The notes under the pieces were generated by a model. It was not told the origin of the DNA, searched no databases, and saw only the letters and a program-made list of their open reading frames with translations. From contig JAJYWB010000034.1 of NCBI GenBank assembly GCA_021791715.1, positions 1 through 60,972 of the forward strand: 60,972 bases of DNA, in the 5' to 3' direction. This document shows, one piece after another, positions 51,666 through 60,684 of the stretch; position 1 is the stretch's first letter, and each line of letters starts with the position of its first letter. The DNA comes from Planctomycetota bacterium. Its GTDB lineage: Bacteria; Planctomycetota; Planctomycetia; Isosphaerales; Isosphaeraceae. A program made the translations under genes and the position numbers.

Positions 51666-52925
51666 TTGGACGAACGTCGCGTTCCGCTCGCCCTACGAAT
51701 TCTCTTCGCCTCGCTCTACGCGCTGCAAGGAGTTACGGTCGCTTATTTTTTCAATTATAATAAAGCTTATATGAAAGCCGCGGGGGTTCCCGAGCCGGTC
51801 GCCGCGACGGTCGAAACGATCGCGCTTTCCCCGTTCCTTTTCAAGTTTTTGTTCGGTCCGGTATCGGATCGCTACGCCCCTTTCGGCATGGGACATCGAC
51901 TCCCCTACATCGCCCTCGGCCTGATCGCGCAGACGATCGGCCTCGCGGGATTGACGTTCATCGATCCAGGGCGCAGCCTCAAGGGCTTCGGCGCCATGGC
52001 GTTCGTCGCGGTCCTCGGCCTGGCGCTCTACGACACTTGTTGCGACGGAATGGTCGTCGACGTGACCCCGGCGCGGGATCGATCAAAAATCCAAAGCTTG
52101 CTTATGACTTCGCGCTTTTTGGCGACGACCGCGTTCACGCTTTTGTTCGGCTTCGTGCTCCGGTTCACGGGCACGGGGCCGGGACGCGGCGATCCCGTGA
52201 TTTGGATCTGCGCCGCGATCGGTTTTTTCCCGCTGATTCTCGTCTTTCGAGCGGGGCGAACGGCCGCTCGGCCCGCCTCGGTCGAACCGTTCAACTGGTC
52301 CGCGCTCAAATCGCTGAAGCGACCTCGAACGATCGTCTTGCTCGCATTCGGCTCGCTCTACGCGGTCGTGGGAATCGGCGGCGAAACGAACCTCGCGTCG
52401 TTTTATCGCAGGCTCGGCCTCGGCGAGGAACTCGTCGGCGCGCTCGGCGCGATCCGCTACTTCGGCCGAGCCGCGGGGGCGATCGCCCTCCCGATCGCCT
52501 GGCGCGGGCTCAATCGAGGAGCGATTCTCATGCTTGGAATCGTCGGTCTCACCGTTTCGACCGCTGCGCAGGCGTGGGTTGCGGGCCCCGTTTTCGGCGG
52601 AATCGCCGCGTTCTGCTTCGGCGCCGCCAACGGCTGGAACGATGCGCTCTTCGGCGTACTCGCGATGGAATCGTCGAACCCCGCGATGGCTGCCTCCACT
52701 TTTTCGCTCCTGATGGCCGTCACCAACCTCAGCGTCGCGGGCGACGCTCTCTTCGCGCACGGAGTCGCCGCCTTCGCCGGCCGCGATTCCCGCGTCTATT
52801 CGATCGCCGCGGCGTGTACGCTCGCGCTCGTGGCGCTCGTCCCCACGCTTTCGAAACGTCCCGAATCCGTCAAAGACGAGCGCTCGTTCGCCGCCGCCGA
52901 CGACGACGACGACGGATATCCTTAA
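51666..52925 (+). CDS. Major facilitator superfamily transporter (AmpG-like)
   Basis: A 419-aa permease with about twelve helices. The N-terminus reads RVPLALRILFASLYALQGV, followed by FKFLFGPVSDRY (loop 2-3 motif, with Gly-Pro-x-x-D-R) and ALYDTCCDGMVVDV. This is the layout of the AmpG/PUCC-like MFS branch, whose members include anhydromuropeptide permeases. Specificity is not provable, though the MurNAc operon lies 1 kb away. The frame opens at 51393, but the first 91 codons are Arg/Ser-rich; TTG 51666 has GGAGG (51654-51658) 7 nt upstream and begins next to the first helix. The C-terminus ends in a poly-Asp run. Confidence 0.85.
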   Translation: MDERRVPLALRILFASLYALQGVTVAYFFNYNKAYMKAAGVPEPVAATVETIALSPFLFKFLFGPVSDRYAPFGMGHRLPYIALGLIAQTIGLAGLTFIDPGRSLKGFGAMAFVAVLGLALYDTCCDGMVVDVTPARDRSKIQSLLMTSRFLATTAFTLLFGFVLRFTGTGPGRGDPVIWICAAIGFFPLILVFRAGRTAARPASVEPFNWSALKSLKRPRTIVLLAFGSLYAVVGIGGETNLASFYRRLGLGEELVGALGAIRYFGRAAGAIALPIAWRGLNRGAILMLGIVGLTVSTAAQAWVAGPVFGGIAAFCFGAANGWNDALFGVLAMESSNPAMAASTFSLLMAVTNLSVAGDALFAHGVAAFAGRDSRVYSIAAACTLALVALVPTLSKRPESVKDERSFAAADDDDDGYP

Positions 52926-52949
52926 ATCATTGAATATGGAAATGACTTG

Positions 52950-54029
52950 ATGTTGATAAAACTGATTCTTTTCGCCTCGGCGGGAACGTTCATGAAATCG
53001 ACTCTTCTCGCTTCGGCGGGAACGTTATGGAAATCGCTTCTCTTCATAGCGGCGGGATCGATCGCGCTCGTCGTCGCCTTCGTCGTTTTTTACGCGGCGA
53101 TTCCGATCCTGGTTCGACCTTTTTGGCGCGCGGTCTTGTTCCCTCATTACCGCTTTCGGTTGGTCGGAGTCGAGAAGATCCCGAGCGAGGGACCGTTCGT
53201 TTTGGCGTCGAATCATGTCTCGTGGATCGACGGATTCATTCTTGCCGCGGTATGCCCCCGAAGGATCTGGTTTCTCTCGAACGCCGATTACACGCGATCT
53301 AAACTTGTAAACATGCTTGCGCGTCGCGCCCGGTTGATACCCGTTCCGGCGAAAGGACCTCGAGCCCACCGCGAGGCGATCGCCGCGGCGCGAGGCGAAC
53401 TCGACATGGGTCGAGCGTTCGGCATCTTTCCCGAGGCCCAGCTCACCCGCGACGGTCGGCTCGGCACGTTCCTCCGCGGAATCGAAATGATCCTCCGCGA
53501 TCGCGATCACGTTCCCGTTATTCCTGTTTATATTGAAAACATGTGGGGTAGTATTTTTAGTTACTCCGCCGGCAAATTCCTCGGTCGCTTGCCCGAGACG
53601 TTCCGTCGCGAGGTCGTCGTCGTTTTCGGCGATCACGCTTTCGCGCCGATCTCGACGTTCACGATCCGTCGCGAAGTCGCCGCAGCCGCGGTCGTCGCGC
53701 TCGAAAATCGATCGAGCCCTCCTCGATCCCTCGAAGCGATCGCCAAGGCGACCGATCTTACCCGTTGGTCGCATCCCGAATTCGGCCTCCTCGCCGTTTC
53801 GACCGCCGATTTCGACGACGGAATCGTTCGCCAGCTCGGAATGAAACCGGGATCGGTCGGCCGCGAGGCGCCGGGAGTCGCGCTCTTCGTCGTCGCCGAC
53901 GACGGAACCCTCCTCGAAGCCGATCGCGTCGGTCGAATCGAGGCGCGAATCGTCGGCCGGCCGAATCGCGTAAACACCCGCCGCCGCGGCCGAATCGATC
54001 GCGAAGGATTTGTTTATCTAGAAGAATAA
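52950..54029 (+). CDS. PlsC-type lysophospholipid acyltransferase
   Basis: A 359-aa membrane-associated protein. Hydrophobic segments occupy the first 60 residues, then the acyltransferase motifs NHVSWIDG (HX4D, about 88-95) and FPEAQLTRDG (where FPEGTR is usual; Glu kept). The family acylates lysophosphatidate or other lysolipids. The last 130 residues extend beyond a minimal PlsC and resemble the linker between PlsC and the ligase in Aas-type fusions, but no ligase follows. The N-terminus contains a short duplication (LFASAGTF, LLASAGTL), so the real start may be a later ATG (near 52992 or 53028). It lies 24 bp after the MFS gene. Confidence 0.85.
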   Translation: MLIKLILFASAGTFMKSTLLASAGTLWKSLLFIAAGSIALVVAFVVFYAAIPILVRPFWRAVLFPHYRFRLVGVEKIPSEGPFVLASNHVSWIDGFILAAVCPRRIWFLSNADYTRSKLVNMLARRARLIPVPAKGPRAHREAIAAARGELDMGRAFGIFPEAQLTRDGRLGTFLRGIEMILRDRDHVPVIPVYIENMWGSIFSYSAGKFLGRLPETFRREVVVVFGDHAFAPISTFTIRREVAAAAVVALENRSSPPRSLEAIAKATDLTRWSHPEFGLLAVSTADFDDGIVRQLGMKPGSVGREAPGVALFVVADDGTLLEADRVGRIEARIVGRPNRVNTRRRGRIDREGFVYLEE

Positions 54030-54090
54030 CTGAATAATTGTTGATATTTTTATATTTATTATTTCATCACAAAATGATCGAACCGCGAGT

Positions 54091-55290
54091 TCATTCGGGA
54101 TAAATCAAGATCTCCCTGCGTTTTTCGGCGAAAGCCGCTTCGTCGTCGCGCCAACGAGCGGCGATCTCTTGATGATCGACCCCGCTTTCAATCAACGTAC
54201 GCTCGCGTGAGGAACCGTAAAGGAGATCGATCGCGATCGGATCGGCGACGAATTCATAAGGCGCGGTGCGCCACGCGAACCGCTCGACGTCGTAACTTCG
54301 CGCCAGTGCGATCAACGCGGTGTAGGTTTCGACGGGACGAAACGCCCGACGATCGAAAACATGGGGCGCCGCGCCTCCGCAAACGAGCCCAGCGTGCTTG
54401 TGAAACATCGGCCGAAACGTCGCGGCGCGAAATCGTACTCCGGGAAGCCCCAAATCGTTCGCATCGCGAGCCAAACGATCGGGATCGAGCCAGGGAGCGC
54501 CCCAGAGTTCAAAAGGTCGAGTCGTCCCGCGTCCCTCCGAAAGGTTCGTCCCCTCGATCAAACAACCCCCGGGATAAACGAGCGCCGTGTCGAGCGTCGG
54601 CATGTTCGGCGAAGGCTGAACCCACGGAAGCCCCGTCTCTTCGAATCGCATCGACCGTTTCCAACCCGTGCACGGAATCACCGTGAGATTCAGATCCAAA
54701 TTGAGCTCGATCTGAATCAAGCGAGCGATCTCGCCGACGGTGAGCGCGTGACGAATCGGCGTCGCGGTCGCTCCGACAAAGCTCGAATATCCCGCCGAAA
54801 TCGTCGGGCCTTCGATCGTCGTCCCGTCGATCGGATTGGGTCGGTCGAGCACGACGAACGCGATCCTCCGCCGCGCCGCGGCGATCATCGTATAACGCAT
54901 CGTCGCGGCGAACGTATAATAACGCGAGCCGACGTCCTGGATATCGAAGACGAGCGCGTCGAGTCCCTCAAGCATGTCTCCCGAAGGCGTCAGGCTTTCG
55001 TAATGGCTTCCGTAAAGGCTGTGCACGACGATCCCCGTCTTCCGATCGACCGTCGAACTCGCTCCGATCATATCCTGCAGCTCGCCCCTCACTCCGTGCT
55101 CGGGTCCGAAAAGCGCCGCGAGCTTCGCCTTCGAGGTTCGCGAAAGAACGTCGGCGAGATGATCAAGCCCGCGATCGACCGACGTCTGATTGACGATCGC
55201 CCCCACCCGCGCCCCCGCGAGCGCCGCGAAATCGTCTTCAATCAAACGATCAAGCCCCGTTTTAACCGGATGATCTAATTGATAGCTCAT
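54091..55290 (-). CDS. namZ: NamZ-like exo-beta-N-acetylmuramidase (DUF1343, GH171)
   Basis: A 399-aa protein with the DUF1343 signatures VGAIVNQTS, LAALFGPEHGVRGELQD, DALVFDIQDVGSRYYTF, VLDRPNPI and GCLIEGTNLSEGRGTTRPFE. NamZ of Bacillus subtilis releases MurNAc from the non-reducing end of peptidoglycan fragments. No export signal is visible at the chosen ATG, so this copy may act on imported muropeptides in the cytoplasm, or the signal may be missing. It starts 4 bp after the kinase stop, with CGAGA upstream, and is the last gene of the SSF-murQ-kinase-namZ operon. Confidence 0.9.
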   Translation of the reverse strand: MSYQLDHPVKTGLDRLIEDDFAALAGARVGAIVNQTSVDRGLDHLADVLSRTSKAKLAALFGPEHGVRGELQDMIGASSTVDRKTGIVVHSLYGSHYESLTPSGDMLEGLDALVFDIQDVGSRYYTFAATMRYTMIAAARRRIAFVVLDRPNPIDGTTIEGPTISAGYSSFVGATATPIRHALTVGEIARLIQIELNLDLNLTVIPCTGWKRSMRFEETGLPWVQPSPNMPTLDTALVYPGGCLIEGTNLSEGRGTTRPFELWGAPWLDPDRLARDANDLGLPGVRFRAATFRPMFHKHAGLVCGGAAPHVFDRRAFRPVETYTALIALARSYDVERFAWRTAPYEFVADPIAIDLLYGSSRERTLIESGVDHQEIAARWRDDEAAFAEKRREILIYPE

Positions 55291-55294
55291 GATA

Positions 55295-56425
55295 TTATCT
55301 CGTTATGTCAAGAATCGTTTCGTTCTTGTCGATCGCGTCGAGCGCGATCCGCACGGCGCCGACGACGGGTTCGGGAACCTCGCGCGGATCGACCGTGATT
55401 CCAAGCTCGACGAGACGTCCGATCAGCGCCCGCCGAACCCGCGGAGTCGCGAGCAAAAACCCTCCAGCGAGCGCCGTCGGAATCGGTCCTCGAAAGAATT
55501 GTTCAGACGACATTACATTTATGCATGCGTCGTTATTGAATCGATGTTCGCCTTCGATCGGAACCCGACTCGCCGCGACTTCGTCTCGCTCGCCTCCAAG
55601 TCGAAGGGCGCGATGCTCGCTTTCACACAGGCCGAGATTCATCGCGACCGCGGCCGCGGTTTCGCCGAGGTCGCGCCCGGCGCGGTCGAGGATCTCGCGG
55701 CCCGCCTCTTCGTCTCCCTCTTCAACCGCGGCGACCACCTCGGGGGCGAGAGCCGCGAGCGCCGATCGGTCGAGTTCGCCGCCGTAAACGCGACCGATGA
55801 TTTTCGAAGGCATATCAATATTTAATGCGTTCAATATCCGTTTGGTGAGAGGATCGCCCGACGCGGGGATCGCCGAACGGCCGTCGGCGCGCCGAGCCGT
55901 CAGCCGAAGCGCCGCGATCGCGACTCCGTACGCGCTCCCCTCGTCGCCGAAAACGTGCCCCCAGCCTCCCGCTCGCGTCCTTTTAACGACGCGTCCCGAA
56001 TCGTCGCGCAAAATCCCGACCGCGATCGACCCCGTCCCCGCGATCACGCCGATCCCGCTTCCCGAGGGGGTTCCCGCGGCGATCACAAGTTCGCCGTCGT
56101 TTCGCACAATCAAATGTTCACTCCAATGATTCTCTTGATTCCATTGATCAAGGATTCGTCGATCTTCAGGTCGGTCGAACCCCGCCAATCCCAGACACGC
56201 CGCGGCGACGCTCGCTCGCTCGACTCCCGCGTCGGCGAACGCCGCGGAGATCGACTCGGCCAACGCCCGCGAAGCCGCGTCCCAACCGACCGCCTTCGCG
56301 TTCGAAGCCCCCGCTCGACCCGCGCCGAGAATCCTCCCGCCGCCGTCGGCGAGTCGCGCGACCGTGCTCGTCCCGCCGCCGTCGACCCCAAGAACATAAA
56401 CAGGCTTTGTATAATTTTTATTCAT
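55295..56425 (-). CDS. BadF/BadG-type amino-sugar kinase (MurK/NagK-like)
   Basis: A 376-aa ASKHA-fold kinase. The phosphate-1 motif VLGVDGGGTSTVARL (11-25), AACLGLAGFDRPED, the adenosine-side VIAGTGSIAVG and GGWGHVFGDEGSAYGVA define the BadF/BcrAD N-acetylglucosamine kinase family. In Clostridium acetobutylicum a member (MurK) phosphorylates MurNAc and GlcNAc at C6/C1-type positions as part of cell-wall salvage. With murQ and namZ adjacent, MurNAc 6-phosphate formation is the likely role here. GAGATG precedes the ATG. The gaps to murQ (about 60 bp) and namZ (4 bp) indicate one transcript. Confidence 0.88.
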   Translation of the reverse strand: MNKNYTKPVYVLGVDGGGTSTVARLADGGGRILGAGRAGASNAKAVGWDAASRALAESISAAFADAGVERASVAAACLGLAGFDRPEDRRILDQWNQENHWSEHLIVRNDGELVIAAGTPSGSGIGVIAGTGSIAVGILRDDSGRVVKRTRAGGWGHVFGDEGSAYGVAIAALRLTARRADGRSAIPASGDPLTKRILNALNIDMPSKIIGRVYGGELDRSALAALAPEVVAAVEEGDEEAGREILDRAGRDLGETAAAVAMNLGLCESEHRALRLGGERDEVAASRVPIEGEHRFNNDACINVMSSEQFFRGPIPTALAGGFLLATPRVRRALIGRLVELGITVDPREVPEPVVGAVRIALDAIDKNETILDITR

Positions 56426-56487
56426 TCTATCATCTCTTCCAGACTCGAAGATCGATCCGATTCGCCGTCGTTCTTATTTAGAATATT

Positions 56488-57402
56488 TTACCCGATTCGA
56501 TCTCGAGCCGCTTCGATCGCTCGCCGCACTTGACCGCCGTTTCGATCAAGCAGCGTCTGAGCCGTCGCCGCGTCGACCCCCGCGAGCGCCGCGACGAGCG
56601 CGGATTTAAGCCTTCCGTTCGTCTTCGCCAGCAATTCCCGAGCCGTCGCGTCGTCGACCCCCGCGATCTCGCGCAACATCCGCCGACTTCTGATCCGCAA
56701 TTTCTCGTTCGTCGGAGTCAAATCGATCATTCGGTCGCCGTAAGTTTTGCCGATCCGAATCATTGCTCCAGTTGTAATCATATTTAAAATCATTTTTGTG
56801 GCGGTTCCCGCCTTGAGTCGCGTCGACCCGGCGATCACCTCGGCGCCGACGATCGGAGCGATCTCGATATCGACCCGGCTTCCAAGCAAGCTCGGCTTAT
56901 TGCACGCGATCCCGACGGTCGTGATTCCGAGACCTTTGGCGTGATCGATCGCCCCCAAAACATATGGCGTTCGTCCCGAGGTCGCGATCCCGACGACGAG
57001 ATCGAGCCGAGTGGGATCGAGATCGGCGAGATCGCAGGCGCCTCGATCGGCCTCGTCCTCGGCGCCCTCGATCGCCCTCGTGAGCGCCGCGGAACCTCCC
57101 GCGATCACGCCGATCACCATCCCGGGAGGCGTGCTGAACGTCGGAGGGCACTCGGACGCGTCCAAAACGCCGAGCCTCCCCGATGTCCCCGCGCCGAGAT
57201 AAATCAACCGACCGCCGCGACGAAACCGGTCCGCAGCGGCTTCGATCGCAGCGGCGATCGCGGTCGCCTCGGCCAAAACCGCACTCGTCGCCCGCGCGTC
57301 CTCGTCGTTCATCAACCGAACAATCTCAAGCGCGCTCATTTGATCGATCGTCGCCGATCGCGGATTCCGCGCCTCCGTTGTTAATGAATCTTCATATTCC
57401 AT
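56488..57402 (-). CDS. murQ: N-acetylmuramic acid 6-phosphate etherase
   Basis: The 304-aa SIS-domain lyase cleaves the D-lactyl ether of MurNAc 6-phosphate to GlcNAc 6-phosphate. It has TEARNPRSATIDQMS at the start, IYLGAGTSGRLGVLDASECPPTF (key words GAGTSGRLG, DASE), VIGVIAGGSAALTRAIEGAEDE (AGG) and GSTRLKAGTATKMILNMI (key STRLKAGTATK). All MurQ motifs are intact and the length is normal. The ATG at 57402 was chosen over 57423 because the conserved N-terminus begins at this point and GAGA lies 9 nt upstream. Second gene of the operon. Confidence 0.95.
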   Translation of the reverse strand: MEYEDSLTTEARNPRSATIDQMSALEIVRLMNDEDARATSAVLAEATAIAAAIEAAADRFRRGGRLIYLGAGTSGRLGVLDASECPPTFSTPPGMVIGVIAGGSAALTRAIEGAEDEADRGACDLADLDPTRLDLVVGIATSGRTPYVLGAIDHAKGLGITTVGIACNKPSLLGSRVDIEIAPIVGAEVIAGSTRLKAGTATKMILNMITTGAMIRIGKTYGDRMIDLTPTNEKLRIRSRRMLREIAGVDDATARELLAKTNGRLKSALVAALAGVDAATAQTLLDRNGGQVRRAIEAARDRIG

Positions 57403-57472
57403 AATGTCTGATCTCGTTGTCATCGAGAATCGATTGAAGGTTCGGCGCCGAAGTTATCGCCCGCTCCTGAAA

Positions 57473-59029
57473 TCATTCGCTTGAACCCGCGGGTTCGACC
57501 CGAGGAACGGCCTCGATCCCGGACGCGACCTCGACGCGAGACGCGACCTCGACGCGAGAATCGGCCTCGATCCCGGACCGAGCTTCCGCCGGTTCGCCGC
57601 GGATGAACCGGCTCGCCGCGCCGACCGCGTAAACCGTCGTCGATCCCACGAGCGCATACCAGGGCCAGGCCAACTTCGTGCCGAAGACGACCGCCGAGAC
57701 CGTCGCGAGCCCGATCACAAGCCCCAAAAGCGCGTCGCGCTGGCGAACCGTCTTCGTCGTCACCCCCAACAAAAACAACCCCAGCACGATCCCCGTCGTA
57801 AACGCCGCAATAGATAATGCGTTGTTCACAACATGATCTTTAAGCCTCGTCGCGCCGAGCGCCGTTCCCATTTGCATCGCGCCCCAAAAAATCGTCGCCC
57901 CGCGCGAGATTTTCAGCAGCTTGGCCTCGTCGGTCGCGGGTCGAAACGGCCGGTACAAATTGTTAACCGTCGCCGAAGCCGACGCGTTCAACGAGCTCGA
58001 AAGCGAACCCATCGCCGCCGAGAAGATCGCCGCGATCACAAGCCCAAGCACTCCAGCGGGAAGCTTGTGCAGTATAAACGTCACAAACTCGTCGTCATGC
58101 GCCAAAACGATCGTCGAACCCGTCCGCGGATCGAGCGGAAAATCGTTATAATATACATATAACCCAACGCCGATTAATAAAAAGAGCGAAAACTGCGCGG
58201 CGACGACGAACCCGCTCGCGATCAAGGCCCCCGCCGCGTCGCGTCGCGATCGCGCCGAGAGGTAACGTTGAACCATAATTTGATCGGCGCCGTGAGTCGC
58301 GGTGTTGAGCGCGGCGCCGCCGATCAGCCCCGCCCAAAACGTGAACGATCGCGTGAGATCGAACGAAAAATCGAACACGCGAAACTTCCCCGCCGCGCCG
58401 CCGACCTGCCAAAGCCGACCCCAACCCCCCGGCAGCGATCGCGTTAAAACGAACAAGGCGAAAATCGCTCCCGCGATGTAAATACAAAACTGAATCACGT
58501 CGATCCATATCACCGCTTTCATACCGCCTAAATACGTATACACGATCGTCGTGATCCCGACGACCGCGATCGCCGCGGGCATTCCCCAACCCGAGAGCTT
58601 CTCAAGCACTTTCGCCGCGAGAAAAAGCCTAAGCCCGTCGCCGAGCGTCCGAGTCGCCAGAAACATCAGCGACGAGATCGTCTTCGTCGCTCCGCCGAAG
58701 CGACGATCGAGAACCTCGTACGCCGTGAAAATGCTCCGCTGAAAATACGCCGGCAAAAGCACCGTCGCCACGATCAACCTGCCGATCACATAACCAAAAG
58801 CAAGTTGAAGGTATGTGAAATCACCTCGATAGGAAACCCCGGGGACGCTGAGGAACGTCGCCGTGCTCGTCTCGGTCGCGACGATCGACAACATCACCGC
58901 CCACGCGGGTATGTTCGACTCGCCCAAAAAATATCCCTTGAGCCCGCTCGACCGCGCACCGAGCCTGCGACCGAGCGCCGTGCAACCCAATACGTAAACC
59001 ACGACGATCACCAAATCGACCGTTCGCAT
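57473..59029 (-). CDS. Sodium:solute symporter (SSF), candidate MurNAc/amino-sugar importer
   Basis: A 518-aa permease with about 13 helices, starting R-TVDLVIVVVYVLG and carrying the SSF hallmarks KGYFLGESNIPAWAVM, SIVATETSTATFLSVPG and GGMKAVIWIDVIQ, then GADQIMVQRYLSARS and an ATTD-like A-I-F-S-A-A-MGSLSSSLNA segment. The C-terminal tail has short repeats (SRVEVASRVEVASGIEA). ATG 59029, with GGGTGAA upstream, is preferred over GTG/TTG starts further out. First gene of the operon; by position it should import the sugar that the kinase and MurQ process. Substrate is inferred only from context. Confidence 0.88.
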   Translation of the reverse strand: MRTVDLVIVVVYVLGCTALGRRLGARSSGLKGYFLGESNIPAWAVMLSIVATETSTATFLSVPGVSYRGDFTYLQLAFGYVIGRLIVATVLLPAYFQRSIFTAYEVLDRRFGGATKTISSLMFLATRTLGDGLRLFLAAKVLEKLSGWGMPAAIAVVGITTIVYTYLGGMKAVIWIDVIQFCIYIAGAIFALFVLTRSLPGGWGRLWQVGGAAGKFRVFDFSFDLTRSFTFWAGLIGGAALNTATHGADQIMVQRYLSARSRRDAAGALIASGFVVAAQFSLFLLIGVGLYVYYNDFPLDPRTGSTIVLAHDDEFVTFILHKLPAGVLGLVIAAIFSAAMGSLSSSLNASASATVNNLYRPFRPATDEAKLLKISRGATIFWGAMQMGTALGATRLKDHVVNNALSIAAFTTGIVLGLFLLGVTTKTVRQRDALLGLVIGLATVSAVVFGTKLAWPWYALVGSTTVYAVGAASRFIRGEPAEARSGIEADSRVEVASRVEVASGIEAVPRVEPAGSSE

Positions 59030-59412
59030 GAATTCACCCGATTTCAGTCGCGCCATGAACAACGTTAATCCCGATCGCATCGATCACGCATGCGGCTACC
59101 GCGATCGACCGAGGAGAATCGAGGCTTCAAGCGTAACACGCCGCCGCCCCGGTTCCGAGCGCCGAAACGCGAAGAAGACGAATCAACTAGAAGTTCATAA
59201 ATTATCGTATTTTATGATTAAGAGTACGTAATTTTCATCGATTTGTCATTGCCGAACGGGAGACGTGGATTTCGGCCGTGACGATTGGTATCGTTTGAGA
59301 AGCCGAAGCGATTCAAGAACCCGAATCGCGGCGATTCGATCGCTCCCGACGAGCCGTCGAAGTCGATTGAAGTTTTGAAACGAGATCGCCGACCCGTCGA
59401 TCGCCGAATATC
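59030..59412. other. Divergent spacer upstream of the MurNAc operon
   Basis: The region between the leftward SSF gene and the rightward CBM9-like gene. An AT-rich block at 59185-59235 contains, read leftward, a loose TTACGT-16 bp-TACGAT pair that could drive the operon. No operator-like palindrome or regulator gene is evident. Confidence 0.4.
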
Positions 59413-60510
59413 ATGAGAAAACACCTGAGAATCCTGATTGTCATCGCGTCGTTTTTTTTGATCGCGAACTTCGCGGACGCTGGAGAACGCGTTCCCGATC
59501 ATCCGCGCGGCTACGTGTGCTCGAAGGCGATCGGCGCGTTGAAGATCGACGGTTCGCTCAACGAACCCGCGTGGCGGGGGGCGATCTTCAGCGATCCGTT
59601 CGTCGACATCGAAGGAAACGCCAAACCTCGCCCCGATCTCGAAACCAAAGTGAAGCTTTTATGGGATGATAATTACTTGTATATTGGAGCGTCGCTTGAA
59701 GAGCCGAACGTCTGGGCGACGCTGACCGAACACGACTCGGTGATTTTTTATGATAACGATTTCGAGATCTTTATCGATCCCGACGCCGATCGCCAAAAGT
59801 ATTTCGAGATCGAGGTGAACGCGCTCGCGACCGAGTGGGATTTATTCCTTCCAAAGGCGTATCGCGACGGCGGCTCGGCGATCGACGCGTGGGAGGTTCC
59901 GGGGCTTAAGGTTGCGACTCACGTCGACGGAACGATCAATCGCTTCGACGACAAAGACCGGGGCTGGACGGTCGAGATCGCGATCCCGTGGCGTTCGCTT
60001 ACGGAGCCCGGAGCCGCGGCGGGATCGCCGCCGCGCGACGGTGATCAATTGCGGATCAATTTTTCACGCGTTGAGTGGAGAACGCGAACGACCGCGGATT
60101 CGCTCGTGAAAATTCCGGGTCGACGCGAGGAGAACTGGGTTTGGTCGCCGCAAGGCGTCGTCGATATGCATCGACCCGAGATGTGGGGTTACGTTCAGTT
60201 TTCGACGAAGCCCGCGGGAGAGGCGACGTTCGAGCCCGACCCGACGCACGAGGCGCGGATGCGATTGATTCGTTTGTACGAGATTGAGAATGAATATCGC
60301 GAACGGCATGAGGAATTCACGAGTTCGCTCGAGACCTTGGGGCTCGACAATCTGGGTTTGACCGCGGGGGATCGATTACCCCGAGTCGATCTTCGCGAAG
60401 GCGATTTCGACGCGTTCCTCGACGTCGAAGTTCCGGGCTCGAAGCGAAATACCCGCGTCCACATTCGATCCGACGGAAGGATTCGGCGTGAGGAGATCGA
60501 AGGGAAATAA
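59413..60510 (+). CDS. Secreted protein with CBM9-like (family 9 carbohydrate-binding) domain
   Basis: A 365-aa protein with a clear signal peptide (LRILIVIASFFLIANFADA, cleaved near residue 23). A CBM9/DOMON-like fold follows: IGALKIDGSLNEPAW (about 41-55), TKVKLLWDDNYLYIGASLEEP, YDNDFEIFIDPDADRQKYFEIEVN (key FEIFIDP), GWTVEIAIPWRSL and LRINFSRVEWR. The C-terminal 90 residues are helical and unassigned. The domain usually binds sugars at exposed surfaces and is often found in secreted planctomycete proteins. No catalytic domain is present. It is divergent from the MurNAc operon, which suits a role in extracellular polysaccharide handling but does not prove it. Confidence 0.85.
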   Translation: MRKHLRILIVIASFFLIANFADAGERVPDHPRGYVCSKAIGALKIDGSLNEPAWRGAIFSDPFVDIEGNAKPRPDLETKVKLLWDDNYLYIGASLEEPNVWATLTEHDSVIFYDNDFEIFIDPDADRQKYFEIEVNALATEWDLFLPKAYRDGGSAIDAWEVPGLKVATHVDGTINRFDDKDRGWTVEIAIPWRSLTEPGAAAGSPPRDGDQLRINFSRVEWRTRTTADSLVKIPGRREENWVWSPQGVVDMHRPEMWGYVQFSTKPAGEATFEPDPTHEARMRLIRLYEIENEYRERHEEFTSSLETLGLDNLGLTAGDRLPRVDLREGDFDAFLDVEVPGSKRNTRVHIRSDGRIRREEIEGK

Positions 60511-60684
60511 CGCGCGGATATCATATCTTTTCTATATCATATGATTCAAAATAATCAAAGCGTTGCACCAGATATAAAGAATATTTCGAGGATAAACGGA
60601 GGGGCGAGCCCGATTTCAATAATAGGGCCGGCTCGACGACGCATCGACTTCCCGTAATCAACATTTCGACGACGATTCTCTTCC

